Below, piece after piece: positions 16,648 to 22,602 of a DNA stretch of 22,602 bases. The notes beneath the pieces are model-generated. The model saw only the letters and a list, made by a program, of their open reading frames with translations. It was not told where the DNA came from and did not search any database. This DNA is from Bacillota bacterium (lineage in GTDB: Bacteria > Bacillota > Clostridia > Lachnospirales > Cellulosilyticaceae). How positions within the stretch are numbered: position 1 is the first letter of the stretch; each line of letters begins with the position of its first letter. The translations under genes and the position numbers were made by a program. The stretch lies in contig JAEYNQ010000158.1 of the NCBI GenBank assembly GCA_023412455.1, positions 1 through 22,602 on the forward strand, in the 5' to 3' direction.

Positions 16648-16899
16648 ATGAAAAATATTAATGAGACCATGCAATTTCATTTAGAGAATTTGGAAAAGGC
16701 TTCAACTCGTGAAGTCCTTATGGATGTCTATACATCCCTTAAAGAAAAAGGCTATAATCCTATTAACCAAATTGTAGGTTATATTATGTCAGGAGACCCA
16801 ACTTATATCACCAGTCATAATGGTGCAAGAAACAAGATTCGCAAACTAGAGAGGGATGAAATTCTCGAAGAGCTAGTTACTTGCTATTTGAAACAATAA
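16648..16899 (+). CDS. ireB: IreB family regulatory protein (DUF965)
   Basis: An 83-residue member of the IreB/YrzL family: ETMQF near the start, then YTSLKEKGYNPINQIVGYIM and SGDPTYITSHNGARNKIRKL, which are nearly invariant in the family. In Enterococcus IreB is phosphorylated by the kinase IreK and limits cephalosporin resistance; its role in Clostridia is unknown. The threonines near the N-terminus are the kind of site used. ATG at 16648 is preferred to a GTG at 16639, since AAGGTGAT lies just upstream and homologues start here. It keeps the common order ireB-ruvX-DUF1292 and is separated from ruvX by a hairpin. Confidence 0.92.
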   Translation: MKNINETMQFHLENLEKASTREVLMDVYTSLKEKGYNPINQIVGYIMSGDPTYITSHNGARNKIRKLERDEILEELVTCYLKQ

Positions 16900-16903
16900 A
16901 CTG

Positions 16904-16939
16904 GGGCTGCAGGGCGTTTTAGATCTCTGCAGCTTTTTT
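16904..16939 (+). terminator. Stem-loop with T run between ireB and ruvX (terminator or attenuator)
   Basis: Arms GCTGCAG (16906-16912) and CTGCAGC (16927-16933), a 14-base loop and TTTTTT. The ruvX ribosome binding site AGGAGG begins right after the T run. No promoter is visible between the hairpin and ruvX, so some read-through is needed. Confidence 0.75.
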
Positions 16940-16951
16940 AGGAGGCATTTT

Positions 16952-17371
16952 GTGCGTATTTTAGGATTGGATTTTGGAAGTAAAACAACGGGTGTAGCCA
17001 TTAGTGACCCTTTAGGATGGACGGCTCAAGGCTTAGAGATTATAAGAAGACAAGAAGAGACCCATATTAAACCAACACTTAATCGCATTAGTGAGTTATG
17101 TGAAAGTTATAAGGTAGAGGTCATCGTTCTTGGACTTCCTAAAAATATGAATAACACACTAGGAGAAAGAGGTGAGAAAACTCTTTTATTTAAAGAAAAA
17201 TTAGAGGCAAGGCTTAAACTTCCAGTTATTACATGGGACGAGCGGTTAAGTACAGTAGCGGCAGAAAATATATTATTAGATGCAGATATAAGTCGTAAAA
17301 AGAGAAAGCAAGTCATTGATAAACTGGCGGCTACTATTATTTTGCAAAATTATTTAGATGCAAAGCGTTAG
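16952..17371 (+). CDS. ruvX: Putative pre-16S rRNA nuclease / Holliday junction resolvase RuvX (YqgF)
   Basis: A 139-residue RNase H-fold nuclease. RILGLDFGSKTTGVAISDP supplies the first catalytic aspartate (Asp7), VIVLGLPKNMNNTLGERG is the central family motif, and WDERLSTVAAE carries the later acidic residues, ending with DKLAATIILQNYLD. In E. coli the protein matures the 5' end of 16S rRNA; the Holliday junction role is older and less sure. The start is GTG at 16952, with AGGAGG 8 bases before it. It is followed by a DUF1292 gene. Confidence 0.94.
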   Translation: MRILGLDFGSKTTGVAISDPLGWTAQGLEIIRRQEETHIKPTLNRISELCESYKVEVIVLGLPKNMNNTLGERGEKTLLFKEKLEARLKLPVITWDERLSTVAAENILLDADISRKKRKQVIDKLAATIILQNYLDAKR

Positions 17372-17401
17372 GTTCAAAATAAAAAATGAGAGAGGTATTT
17401 T

Positions 17402-17647
17402 ATGGAAAAAATTAAATTTGTAGATGAAGCAACCCATGAAGAAGTCCTTTTTGAAGTTGTGGATGAAGCTATTTTAGAAGGTGAAAAATACCTTTTAGTT
17501 GTAGATGAAGAAGAGATTGCCACCATATTAAAACAGGTAGGGGAAAAGGAAGAAGAACTGGATTATGTTTTAGTAGAAGATGAAGATGAATTCAAGAAGG
17601 CTGCTGTAGAGTTTATGAGTAGTGATGAATATGATATTGAAATATAA
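17402..17647 (+). CDS. DUF1292 family protein (YrzB-like)
   Basis: An 81-residue, very acidic protein with the DUF1292 pattern: an FEVVDEAILEGEKYLLVVDE strand-turn-strand followed by DYVLVEDEDEF. It sits after ireB and ruvX as in B. subtilis (yrzL-yrrK-yrzB). Function is unknown. GAGAGAGG precedes the ATG. The tail (FMSSDEYDIEI) is intact. Confidence 0.88.
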   Translation: MEKIKFVDEATHEEVLFEVVDEAILEGEKYLLVVDEEEIATILKQVGEKEEELDYVLVEDEDEFKKAAVEFMSSDEYDIEI

Positions 17648-17705
17648 AGCAGTTTTAGATTTAAAGGTATTTAAAAAAAGATTACAGGTGAGGAGCGGGG
17701 AATAG

Positions 17706-18152
17706 TTGGACATTACAGCATTTAAAGAACGACTCAAAGAAAAAGGCTGTAAACTGACTTTACAGCGACGTAGTGTATTAGATGTACTCATTAAGCATGC
17801 AGGCGAGCATTTGTCAACGGAAGAGCTTTATGACAAGGTGAAAGAAGATTATCCAGAGATTGGACTGGCAACTGTTTATCGTACGGTGCAACTATTTGAA
17901 GAGATGCACATTGTAGACCGGTTGAATTTTGATGATGGATGTAGTCGCTTTGAACTAGCTTCAGATGACAAGGTACATCATCATCATCATTTAATTTGTG
18001 AAACATGTAATAAAGTATTTGAGGTAGAGAATGACTTATTAGAAGAAATAGAGTCAGAAATAGAGCGCAAATATCATTTTGAGATACATGACCATCATCT
18101 GATGTTTTATGGGCAATGTAACGATTGTTTAAATAATAAGAGAGAAAGTTAA
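17706..18152 (+). CDS. fur: Ferric uptake regulator family protein (Fur)
   Basis: A metal-dependent repressor of 148 residues with an N-terminal winged helix (LTLQRRSVLDVL, and GLATVYRTVQLFEE as recognition helix). The C-terminal metal and dimer domain has five histidines (91-95) followed by CETC (98-101) and C138-x2-C141 for structural zinc. The HHHHHLIC and DLLEEIESEIE context matches Fur more than PerR or Zur, but specificity cannot be fixed by eye. The start is TTG at 17706; no ATG or GTG fits, and a GAGGAG lies about 10 bases upstream. It is 16 bases before rnj, so probably co-transcribed. Confidence 0.9.
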   Translation: MDITAFKERLKEKGCKLTLQRRSVLDVLIKHAGEHLSTEELYDKVKEDYPEIGLATVYRTVQLFEEMHIVDRLNFDDGCSRFELASDDKVHHHHHLICETCNKVFEVENDLLEEIESEIERKYHFEIHDHHLMFYGQCNDCLNNKRES

Positions 18153-18168
18153 TTATGGAGGTGTAGTT

Positions 18169-19839
18169 TTGGTACCCAGAAAAACAAAAAGTAAATTGCG
18201 CATTATTCCACTGGGAGGACTTGGAGAAATAGGAAAAAATATGACGGCTTTTGAATATGAAAATGATATTCTTGTCGTTGATTGTGGGCTAGCATTTCCA
18301 GAGGATGAGATGTTAGGAATAGATTTAGTAATACCAGATATCACGTATTTAATGAAGAATAGTCAAAAGGTACGTGGAATTGTTTTAACTCATGGGCATG
18401 AAGACCATATTGGAGCATTACCTTACATTCTACAAGAGTTAAATGTTCCTATATATGGAACTAAATTAACGATAGGGCTTGTAGAAAATAAATTAAGAGA
18501 ACATAATTTGTTACGTTGTACGGAGCGTATTAATGTGAATCAGGGTCAAGTTATTACCTTAGGAGAGAGCTTTAAGGTGGAGTTTATTCGATCCAATCAC
18601 AGTATTGCTGATGCAGTGATGTTAGCCATTACAACGCCTATTGGAGTCGTTGTGCATTCGGGAGACTTTAAAGTAGATTATACACCTATTAGTGGAGCCA
18701 CCTTAGATTTACACCGGTTAGCGGAGTTAGGACGTAAAAAGGTGCTCGTTCTTATGGCTGATAGTACAAATGTAGAACGTGTAGGCTTTACCCAATCTGA
18801 GAAAATGGTAGGCCAAAAATTTGAAGATGTCTTTGGTAATCATCAAGATAAACGCATTATGGTAGCTACCTTTGCTTCTAATGTGGATCGGGTACAACAA
18901 ATTATTAATGCAGCTGATAAGTTTAAGCGTAAGGTAGCAGTCATTGGACGAAGTATGATTAATGTGGTAAAGACAGCTAGTGAACTAGGGTATTTGGCTA
19001 TTCCTGAAAATATATTAATCGATGTCAATGAAGTTAAACGTTTTAATGATGAACAGGTTGTTATTATCATGACGGGTAGCCAAGGAGAACCTATGGCAGC
19101 CTTATCACGTATGGCTACTTCTGACCATAAGCAAATTGAGATTAAACCAGGGGATGTTATCGTCCTAAGTTCCACACCTATTCCAGGCAATGAAAAAACA
19201 GTTTCTAAGGTAGTGAATGAACTAGCTAAAAAAGGGGCTAAAGTGATCCGTGAAGATACGCATGTATCGGGTCATGCAGCACAAGAAGAATTAAAACTCT
19301 TGCATGCCCTTGTTAAACCTAAATTTTTTATTCCTGTTCATGGAGAATATCGTCATTTACAAAAGCATGCTGAGTTAGCCATGGAATTGGGGATGAAGCG
19401 TAGCAATATTCAAATCCTTTCTACTGGTGAGGTAGCCGAGCTTACATTTGATAGTTGTAAAGTAGTTGGAAATGTCCCTTCTGGTCAAGTATTAGTAGAT
19501 GGTTTAGGCGTTGGAGATGTGGGGAATATTGTCCTTCGAGATCGTAAACACCTGTCACAAGATGGTCTTCTTATTGTAGTAATGACCTTAGAAAAAGAAT
19601 CAGGATTTGTAGTAGCTGGTCCTGATATTATTTCCCGTGGTTTTGTCTATGTGAGAGAGGCAGAAAACTTAATGGAGGAGGCCAAATCAATTGTGCGTAA
19701 ATCTTTAGATCGTTGTGAGCAAAAACATATTGTAGAATGGTCTCAAATTAAAACAATGGTTAAAGATGATTTACGTGAGTTTGTATGGCAAAAGACAAAA
19801 CGTAGTCCTATGATTCTCCCTATTATTATGGAAGTTTAA
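18169..19839 (+). CDS. rnj: Ribonuclease J
   Basis: RNase J is a metallo-beta-lactamase/beta-CASP nuclease with endonuclease and 5'-3' exonuclease activity, central to mRNA decay in Gram-positives. The 556-residue protein has IIPLGGLGEIGKNM at the start and the zinc motif HGHEDH (75-80). HSIADA, HSGDFK and the beta-CASP region (IMTGSQGEP, then HVSGHA) follow, with a C-terminal domain. The start is TTG at 18169 with GGAGGTG 5 bases upstream; no better codon is available. It is the last plus-strand gene before the terminator facing sigK. A single copy is visible here; whether a second RNase J exists elsewhere is unknown. Confidence 0.95.
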   Translation: MVPRKTKSKLRIIPLGGLGEIGKNMTAFEYENDILVVDCGLAFPEDEMLGIDLVIPDITYLMKNSQKVRGIVLTHGHEDHIGALPYILQELNVPIYGTKLTIGLVENKLREHNLLRCTERINVNQGQVITLGESFKVEFIRSNHSIADAVMLAITTPIGVVVHSGDFKVDYTPISGATLDLHRLAELGRKKVLVLMADSTNVERVGFTQSEKMVGQKFEDVFGNHQDKRIMVATFASNVDRVQQIINAADKFKRKVAVIGRSMINVVKTASELGYLAIPENILIDVNEVKRFNDEQVVIIMTGSQGEPMAALSRMATSDHKQIEIKPGDVIVLSSTPIPGNEKTVSKVVNELAKKGAKVIREDTHVSGHAAQEELKLLHALVKPKFFIPVHGEYRHLQKHAELAMELGMKRSNIQILSTGEVAELTFDSCKVVGNVPSGQVLVDGLGVGDVGNIVLRDRKHLSQDGLLIVVMTLEKESGFVVAGPDIISRGFVYVREAENLMEEAKSIVRKSLDRCEQKHIVEWSQIKTMVKDDLREFVWQKTKRSPMILPIIMEV

Positions 19840-19877
19840 GCAATAATGGATTAGGACTATCTACTTATAATAAGCTT

Positions 19878-19928
19878 AAAATAATAAACAGGTCATCCTT
19901 TGGAATGGGATGACCTGTTTATTATTTT
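19878..19928. terminator. Bidirectional terminator between rnj and the sigK 3' half
   Basis: A perfect 21-bp stem (19878-19898 with 19908-19928) with a 9-base loop, GC-rich near the loop and A/T-rich at the base. It serves rnj on the plus strand and sigK on the minus strand; the sigK TAA (19922-19924) lies inside it. Confidence 0.92.
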
Positions 19929-20281
19929 AAGAGTTCTTTATAGAGTTTTTTTATGGCCTTTTTTTCAATTCGAGAGACATAGGAGCGAGAAATCCCCATT
20001 TCTTCGGCGATTTCTCGTTGCGTTTTTTCTTCTTCCTTATTAAGACCATAGCGTAGTTCAAGGATTTTTTTCTCACGTGGCTTGAGTAAGTGTTTAATTT
20101 GATGATAGAGTTTTTTGATCTCAATGCCAAAATCTACTTGGTCAAAGATGGTATCACTTTCTATACATAAAATATCAAGGAGGCTGATCTCATTGCCTTC
20201 TTTATCTACTCCTATGGGGGCATGCAGAGAGGTTTCATAGCGTTGTTTACGTGAGGAGCGAATACTCATTAAAATTTCATT
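19922..20281 (-). CDS. sigK: RNA polymerase sigma factor K, 3' half (split gene)
   Basis: Sigma-K directs late gene expression in the mother cell during sporulation. Only the C-terminal part is here: NEILMSIR, then SLHAPIGVDKEGNEISLLD, highly diagnostic of sigma-K, then region 4 with KPREKKILELRYGL and the helix-turn-helix KTQREIAEEMGISRSYVSRI. Homology begins at the Asn-Glu codons at 20281, where B. subtilis and C. difficile sigK are cut by their skin elements; promoter-binding region 2 is missing. The frame stays open upstream to 20365, but that stretch overlaps the recombinase gene and has no sigma-factor similarity, so it is not part of sigK. The fragment has no visible ribosome binding site or promoter of its own and should become functional only after excision of the element joins it to the 5' half. 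Confidence 0.92.
   Translation of the reverse strand, partial: NEILMSIRSSRKQRYETSLHAPIGVDKEGNEISLLDILCIESDTIFDQVDFGIEIKKLYHQIKHLLKPREKKILELRYGLNKEEEKTQREIAEEMGISRSYVSRIEKKAIKKLYKELLK
20277..20281 (-). other. Recombination core AATGA (left attachment half-site of the skin-like element)
   Basis: On the minus strand the sequence GCAAATGAAATTTTAATG spans the junction; AATGA inside it is the same 5-base core reported for B. subtilis skin excision. The side toward 20276 encodes sigK and the side toward 20282 encodes the recombinase C-terminus. The partner copy should lie to the right of the window, next to the 5' half of sigK. Confidence 0.75.
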
Positions 20282-21962
20282 TGCTATTGTCTCCATCTGG
20301 AAACATTTTTTGTAGACGTTCAGTACATTTTGGTCCAAAAAAATGGAGGGTGGCATTGTCTCCATTCCATTCTACTTTTTCAATAAGTAGGGCCAGGTAC
20401 TGCTGCTTTTGTGGAGGGGTAAGAGAAGCAAGAAGGGTATCAAAGTGAAGGAGCTGTTCTTTTAGTTGGATGAAGTCTTCTTCCTTTAAAACATTATAGA
20501 CGGTAAGAGAGGAAAGTACTTTTAATTGTTCTTCAATCTCTTTGTTATCTGCTTCTAAGGTACTGATTTTTTCAATAAGATAAGGAATAATTGAAGGGTC
20601 CCTCATTTGACTGAGGGTAGTAATAAGATTGCTTATAGCTTTTTTATTGTTTTCTAGATGCTTATGGAGGATATCCTCTTGCAAGGTAAACTCTTCATTT
20701 ATTCGTCCTATTTTTTTTTCTGCTAGCATGAGCTCTTGGGTAATTTCGGGAGTGGTAAAACAAGTCTCATGTAGCGTTTCCATAATTAAGTGGTCTAAAA
20801 GGAGGCCATTAGCATTTGGGATAGAACAAAGCTGACCTTTAGATTTTTCTTTTTTCTCACAAATATAATAAAAACTTTTATCCCCCTTTTTATTGACACG
20901 TCCTAGCTTAGGGCGTAAGTAACTACCACAATTTTTACAAATAAGAAGGCCTGAAAGAAGGGCTTCTGAATTCTTTACTTTTCGATACGTTTTTGAGCTA
21001 TTTTGTTCTAAAAGGAATTGAACCCGAAGCCAGTCTGAACTGCTAATGACGCCCTTATGGGTTCCTACAGCAATAATCCACTCTGACTTATCTTTATAAC
21101 GATGAACCTTTTTACTTCCTTTTACTTGTTCAGTACGGTTATAAGGCATAATTCCATTGCTCCCATTATACTTTTCGAGTGCATTGTAAACTTGACATCC
21201 TTGTTCAATAAAATAGTTATAGAGGGTAAGGTCTGCTATAGCATACACAGGATTGCTTAAAATACTCCTAATAGCAAAGCGGGAATAATTTTTGCCATTT
21301 TTTGTGTCAATATGATGGGTGAGTAAATAGGACTCGAGGCGTGAGAGACTATTCCATTCCAAGTACTTGGCATATAGAAACTGAACTATGGACACTTCTT
21401 CAGGGACAGGAGATAGTTTATAGCATTTTCTTTCTTTACCTTGAAAATCAATGCTTGAAACTTCTTCTGAGCTATAGCCTAAAGGGACTACACCACCTAA
21501 CCAACGTCCTGTTTTAGCCAGCTCCAGCATATTGTCTCGGATACGCTCAGCTATAACTGAACGTTCAAAATCACTAAATACAGAGGCAATGAACATCATT
21601 AATTTAGCCATTGGTCCTGAATCCCCGAAGTTTTGAGAGGTGGAAATAAATTTAACGTGATAGCGATTAAACTTTTCAATGAGAGTAGCGAAATCTGTAA
21701 TACTTCGACTAATACGGTCCAGTTTATAGCAGACCACCAGATCTACTTCTTTGGCTTCTACAAGTTTCATTAATTTTTTGAAACTAGGACGATCAGTATT
21801 ACCACCTGAAAAGCCTTCATCTTCTAAAATAATAAGTTTTTTAGGATCATAGTCATTAGGATAATGGGTAGCAAGGTAGTTTTGACACATACGCACCTGA
21901 TTTTCAACAGAATCTCCCTTACCTGTAAATTTACTTTTTCGAGAATAAATAGCCATGCGCAT
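20277..21962 (-). CDS. Large serine recombinase (SpoIVCA-type site-specific recombinase)
   Basis: Expected to excise the intervening element and rejoin sigK, the job of SpoIVCA in B. subtilis. The 561-residue protein starts MRMAIYSRKSKFTGKGDS with the probable catalytic Ser10, and the resolvase domain (1 to about 150) includes VVCYKLDRISRS. A recombinase DNA-binding domain (about 165-280) and a zinc ribbon (Cys342, Cys345, Cys368, Cys379) follow. A coiled-coil region (about 400-520) precedes a short tail. AAAGGAG precedes the ATG at 21962. Its TGA stop (20277-20279) lies within the AATGA core, so the gene runs exactly to the element boundary and is co-oriented with sigK. It is complete, with no frameshift. 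I saw no clear sigma-E promoter upstream. Confidence 0.93.
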   Translation of the reverse strand: MRMAIYSRKSKFTGKGDSVENQVRMCQNYLATHYPNDYDPKKLIILEDEGFSGGNTDRPSFKKLMKLVEAKEVDLVVCYKLDRISRSITDFATLIEKFNRYHVKFISTSQNFGDSGPMAKLMMFIASVFSDFERSVIAERIRDNMLELAKTGRWLGGVVPLGYSSEEVSSIDFQGKERKCYKLSPVPEEVSIVQFLYAKYLEWNSLSRLESYLLTHHIDTKNGKNYSRFAIRSILSNPVYAIADLTLYNYFIEQGCQVYNALEKYNGSNGIMPYNRTEQVKGSKKVHRYKDKSEWIIAVGTHKGVISSSDWLRVQFLLEQNSSKTYRKVKNSEALLSGLLICKNCGSYLRPKLGRVNKKGDKSFYYICEKKEKSKGQLCSIPNANGLLLDHLIMETLHETCFTTPEITQELMLAEKKIGRINEEFTLQEDILHKHLENNKKAISNLITTLSQMRDPSIIPYLIEKISTLEADNKEIEEQLKVLSSLTVYNVLKEEDFIQLKEQLLHFDTLLASLTPPQKQQYLALLIEKVEWNGDNATLHFFGPKCTERLQKMFPDGDNSK

Positions 21963-22026
21963 GGCAATGCTCCTTTCTAAACTGAAATAAATACTACCTT
22001 TTAAGGATAGGACAAATCCACAGTGG

Positions 22027-22034
22027 CATAAAAT
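22027..22034 (+). promoter_or_regulatory. Possible sporulation-type -10 (sigma-E/K-like) upstream of the 58-codon gene
   Basis: CATAAAAT differs at one position from the sigma-E -10 CATACAnT and is close to the sigma-K CATAnnnTA. An ATA-containing GGATAGG about 18 bases upstream could be the -35. It lies 18 bases before the ribosome binding site. The assignment is weak and made by eye. Confidence 0.25.
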
Positions 22035-22065
22035 TTGTTAGATCACCTTATGGAGGAGAAGCAAC

Positions 22066-22242
22066 ATGAAATTAACTATAAATTCTCCCAGTACTCTTGA
22101 GCAAAAAGAAGCGTTACAAAATCGGATAAATAGGTTGTATGGCTATTTGATAGTGGAAGCCATTAATAAAATGGAATTAACAAGCCAAGATAGGATGAAA
22201 CTTTATGAGGTTATTAAGGAGGAAGTCAAACAGTATAAATAG
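22066..22242 (+). CDS. 58-residue protein of unknown function, divergent from the recombinase (candidate directionality factor)
   Basis: Starts ATG at 22066 after the strong ribosome binding site GGAGGAGAA (22052-22060) and ends TAG. The product is short, charged and probably mostly helical (LEQKEALQNRINRLYGYLIV, then DRMKLYEVIKEEVKQYK), with no membrane segment or cysteines. I do not recognise a named family. It sits 103 bases from and divergent to the skin-type recombinase. C. difficile skin encodes a small recombination directionality factor, and size and position make this a candidate for that role; this is inference, with no sequence match claimed. Nothing suggests the frame is spurious. 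Confidence 0.7.
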   Translation: MKLTINSPSTLEQKEALQNRINRLYGYLIVEAINKMELTSQDRMKLYEVIKEEVKQYK

Positions 22243-22443
22243 TTTTAGTGGAGTAAGGGAATGAGGATGTGCAAAAGCTTTTAAGAAGAGTTACTTTATA
22301 TGTATTAATTAAGAGGCTATAAAAGTACTTCTTAAGTGAGAAAAATCGAGAACAATAAATGGGCTTATTAACTATGACTCTAGGATAAATCATCTATTGA
22401 TTTACATTTATAGTAAATACTTTGAAAATTTACCGTTATTAAA
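22243..22443. other. Non-coding stretch inside the skin-like element
   Basis: About 200 bases, A/T-rich, with stops in all frames at short intervals. Only a seven-codon frame at about 22261 was seen, without a good ribosome binding site. No terminator hairpin or known RNA was recognised. Confidence 0.5.
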
Positions 22444-22472
22444 TTGTAAATATTTAAAAAATATTATATAAT
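22444..22472 (+). promoter_or_regulatory. Strong housekeeping-type promoter inside the element
   Basis: TTGTAA (22444-22449), a 17-base spacer and TATAAT (22467-22472) in a very A/T-rich context. It points into the element and to a ribosome binding site at about 22525-22532. Confidence 0.6.
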
Positions 22473-22539
22473 TTAATAAATAAGTATATGTTATGTTTAT
22501 AAAGTTGTGTATTTTTAAAAAATAAAGGAGGTAGTGGTC

Positions 22540-22554
22540 ATGGATTATTATTAA
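22540..22554 (+). other. Four-codon leader open reading frame (M-D-Y-Y-stop)
   Basis: AAAGGAGGTAGTGGTC leads to ATG at 22540, then GAT TAT TAT TAA. The ribosome binding site is near-perfect and 7 to 8 bases away, and the promoter lies about 70 bases upstream. Such a minimal frame may be a leader peptide or a translation-activating mini-cistron for a gene beyond the window edge, or the remnant of a longer frame. A hairpin (22574-22597) follows. Confidence 0.4.
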
Positions 22555-22573
22555 GGAAGGATTATTTTTCTAC

Positions 22574-22597
22574 CATACATTTTTTCACTAATGTATG
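22574..22597 (+). repeat. Small inverted repeat downstream of the leader frame
   Basis: CATACAT (22574-22580) and ATGTATG (22591-22597) with a 10-base loop. It is a weak 7-bp stem without a T run. It could be part of a leader structure or an operator; the window ends five bases later. Confidence 0.4.
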
Positions 22598-22602
22598 AGA
22601 TG

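Larger units (their letters stand above)
20277..22602. mobile_element. skin-like intervening element inserted in sigK (left end; right end outside window)
   Basis: A prophage-like element interrupts sigK exactly where the skin elements of B. subtilis and C. difficile do. Contents visible so far are a large serine recombinase (minus strand), a 58-codon gene (plus strand), and a promoter with a tiny leader frame. The right boundary and 5' sigK half are not in the window, so element length and any phage cargo are unknown. Whether excision is developmental (mother cell only) is inferred from the known systems. Confidence 0.85.

Noticed and set aside
20282..20365. Upstream extension of the sigK fragment frame to an ATG at 20365
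   Set aside because: This stretch is the recombinase 3' end read in another frame, has no ribosome binding site and no sigma-factor similarity. It is a product of the insertion.
22261..22284. Seven-codon frame after the 58-codon gene
   Set aside because: It is too short, with only a weak purine stretch before it and nothing that distinguishes it from chance.
22574..22597. CATACATT on both strands of the terminal inverted repeat as sigma-E -10 elements
   Set aside because: The -10 match is good, but no suitable -35 is found at the right distance on the plus strand and the sequence ends before it could be judged on the other.
1..22602. CRISPR arrays, tRNA or rRNA genes, and insertion-sequence transposases
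   Set aside because: No regularly spaced repeats, no tRNA-like cloverleaf sequences and no transposase motifs were seen.

Overview
The window is a low-GC, gene-dense Firmicute chromosome segment from an endospore former in class Clostridia. Evidence is the sporulation genes gpr, spoIIP and sigK, strong AGGAGG-type ribosome binding sites, a CIRCE operator, and a housekeeping gene order (gpr-spoIIP-lepA-hemW-hrcA-grpE-dnaK-dnaJ-prmA-rsmE; desulfurase-thiI; mtaB-ireB-ruvX-DUF1292-fur-rnj) typical of Lachnospiraceae and relatives. A Cellulosilyticum-like organism would fit, but I cannot fix the genus by reading alone.

Layout. 1-1898: 3' part of the spore protease gene gpr and complete spoIIP. 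1963-4914: lepA and hemW from a good housekeeping promoter. 4939-9800: the class I heat-shock operon hrcA-grpE-dnaK-dnaJ behind a promoter and a perfect CIRCE. 9805-10164: a long imperfect hairpin and a small membrane-protein gene on the minus strand, splitting dnaJ from prmA. 10295-12481: prmA, rsmE and a cheY-like gene, closed by a terminator. 12510-14889: a cysteine desulfurase and thiI, the pair for 4-thiouridine in tRNA, then a terminator shared with a minus-strand HPr-like gene that lacks the phosphorylatable histidine. 15253-19839: mtaB, ireB, ruvX, a DUF1292 gene, fur and the RNase J gene. 19878-19928: a 21-bp bidirectional terminator stem.

The special part is 19922-22602. The minus strand carries only the 3' half of sigK (mother-cell sigma factor K, regions about 2.4 to 4.2). 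Its homology stops at an asparagine-glutamate codon pair containing AATGA, the same point at which the B. subtilis and C. difficile sigK genes are interrupted by the skin element. A large serine recombinase gene abuts that point, and its TGA stop lies inside the AATGA core. This is one end of a skin-like intervening element: the recombinase should excise it in the mother cell and rejoin sigK. The other end and the 5' half of sigK must lie to the right of the window. Divergent from the recombinase is an unrecognised 58-codon gene with a strong ribosome binding site, a positional candidate for the recombination directionality factor. Further into the element a strong promoter drives a leader with a four-codon open reading frame and a hairpin.

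The heat-shock genes, translation and RNA genes (lepA, prmA, rsmE, thiI, mtaB, ruvX, rnj) and regulators look ordinary and intact. No tRNA, rRNA, CRISPR array or insertion-sequence transposase was seen.
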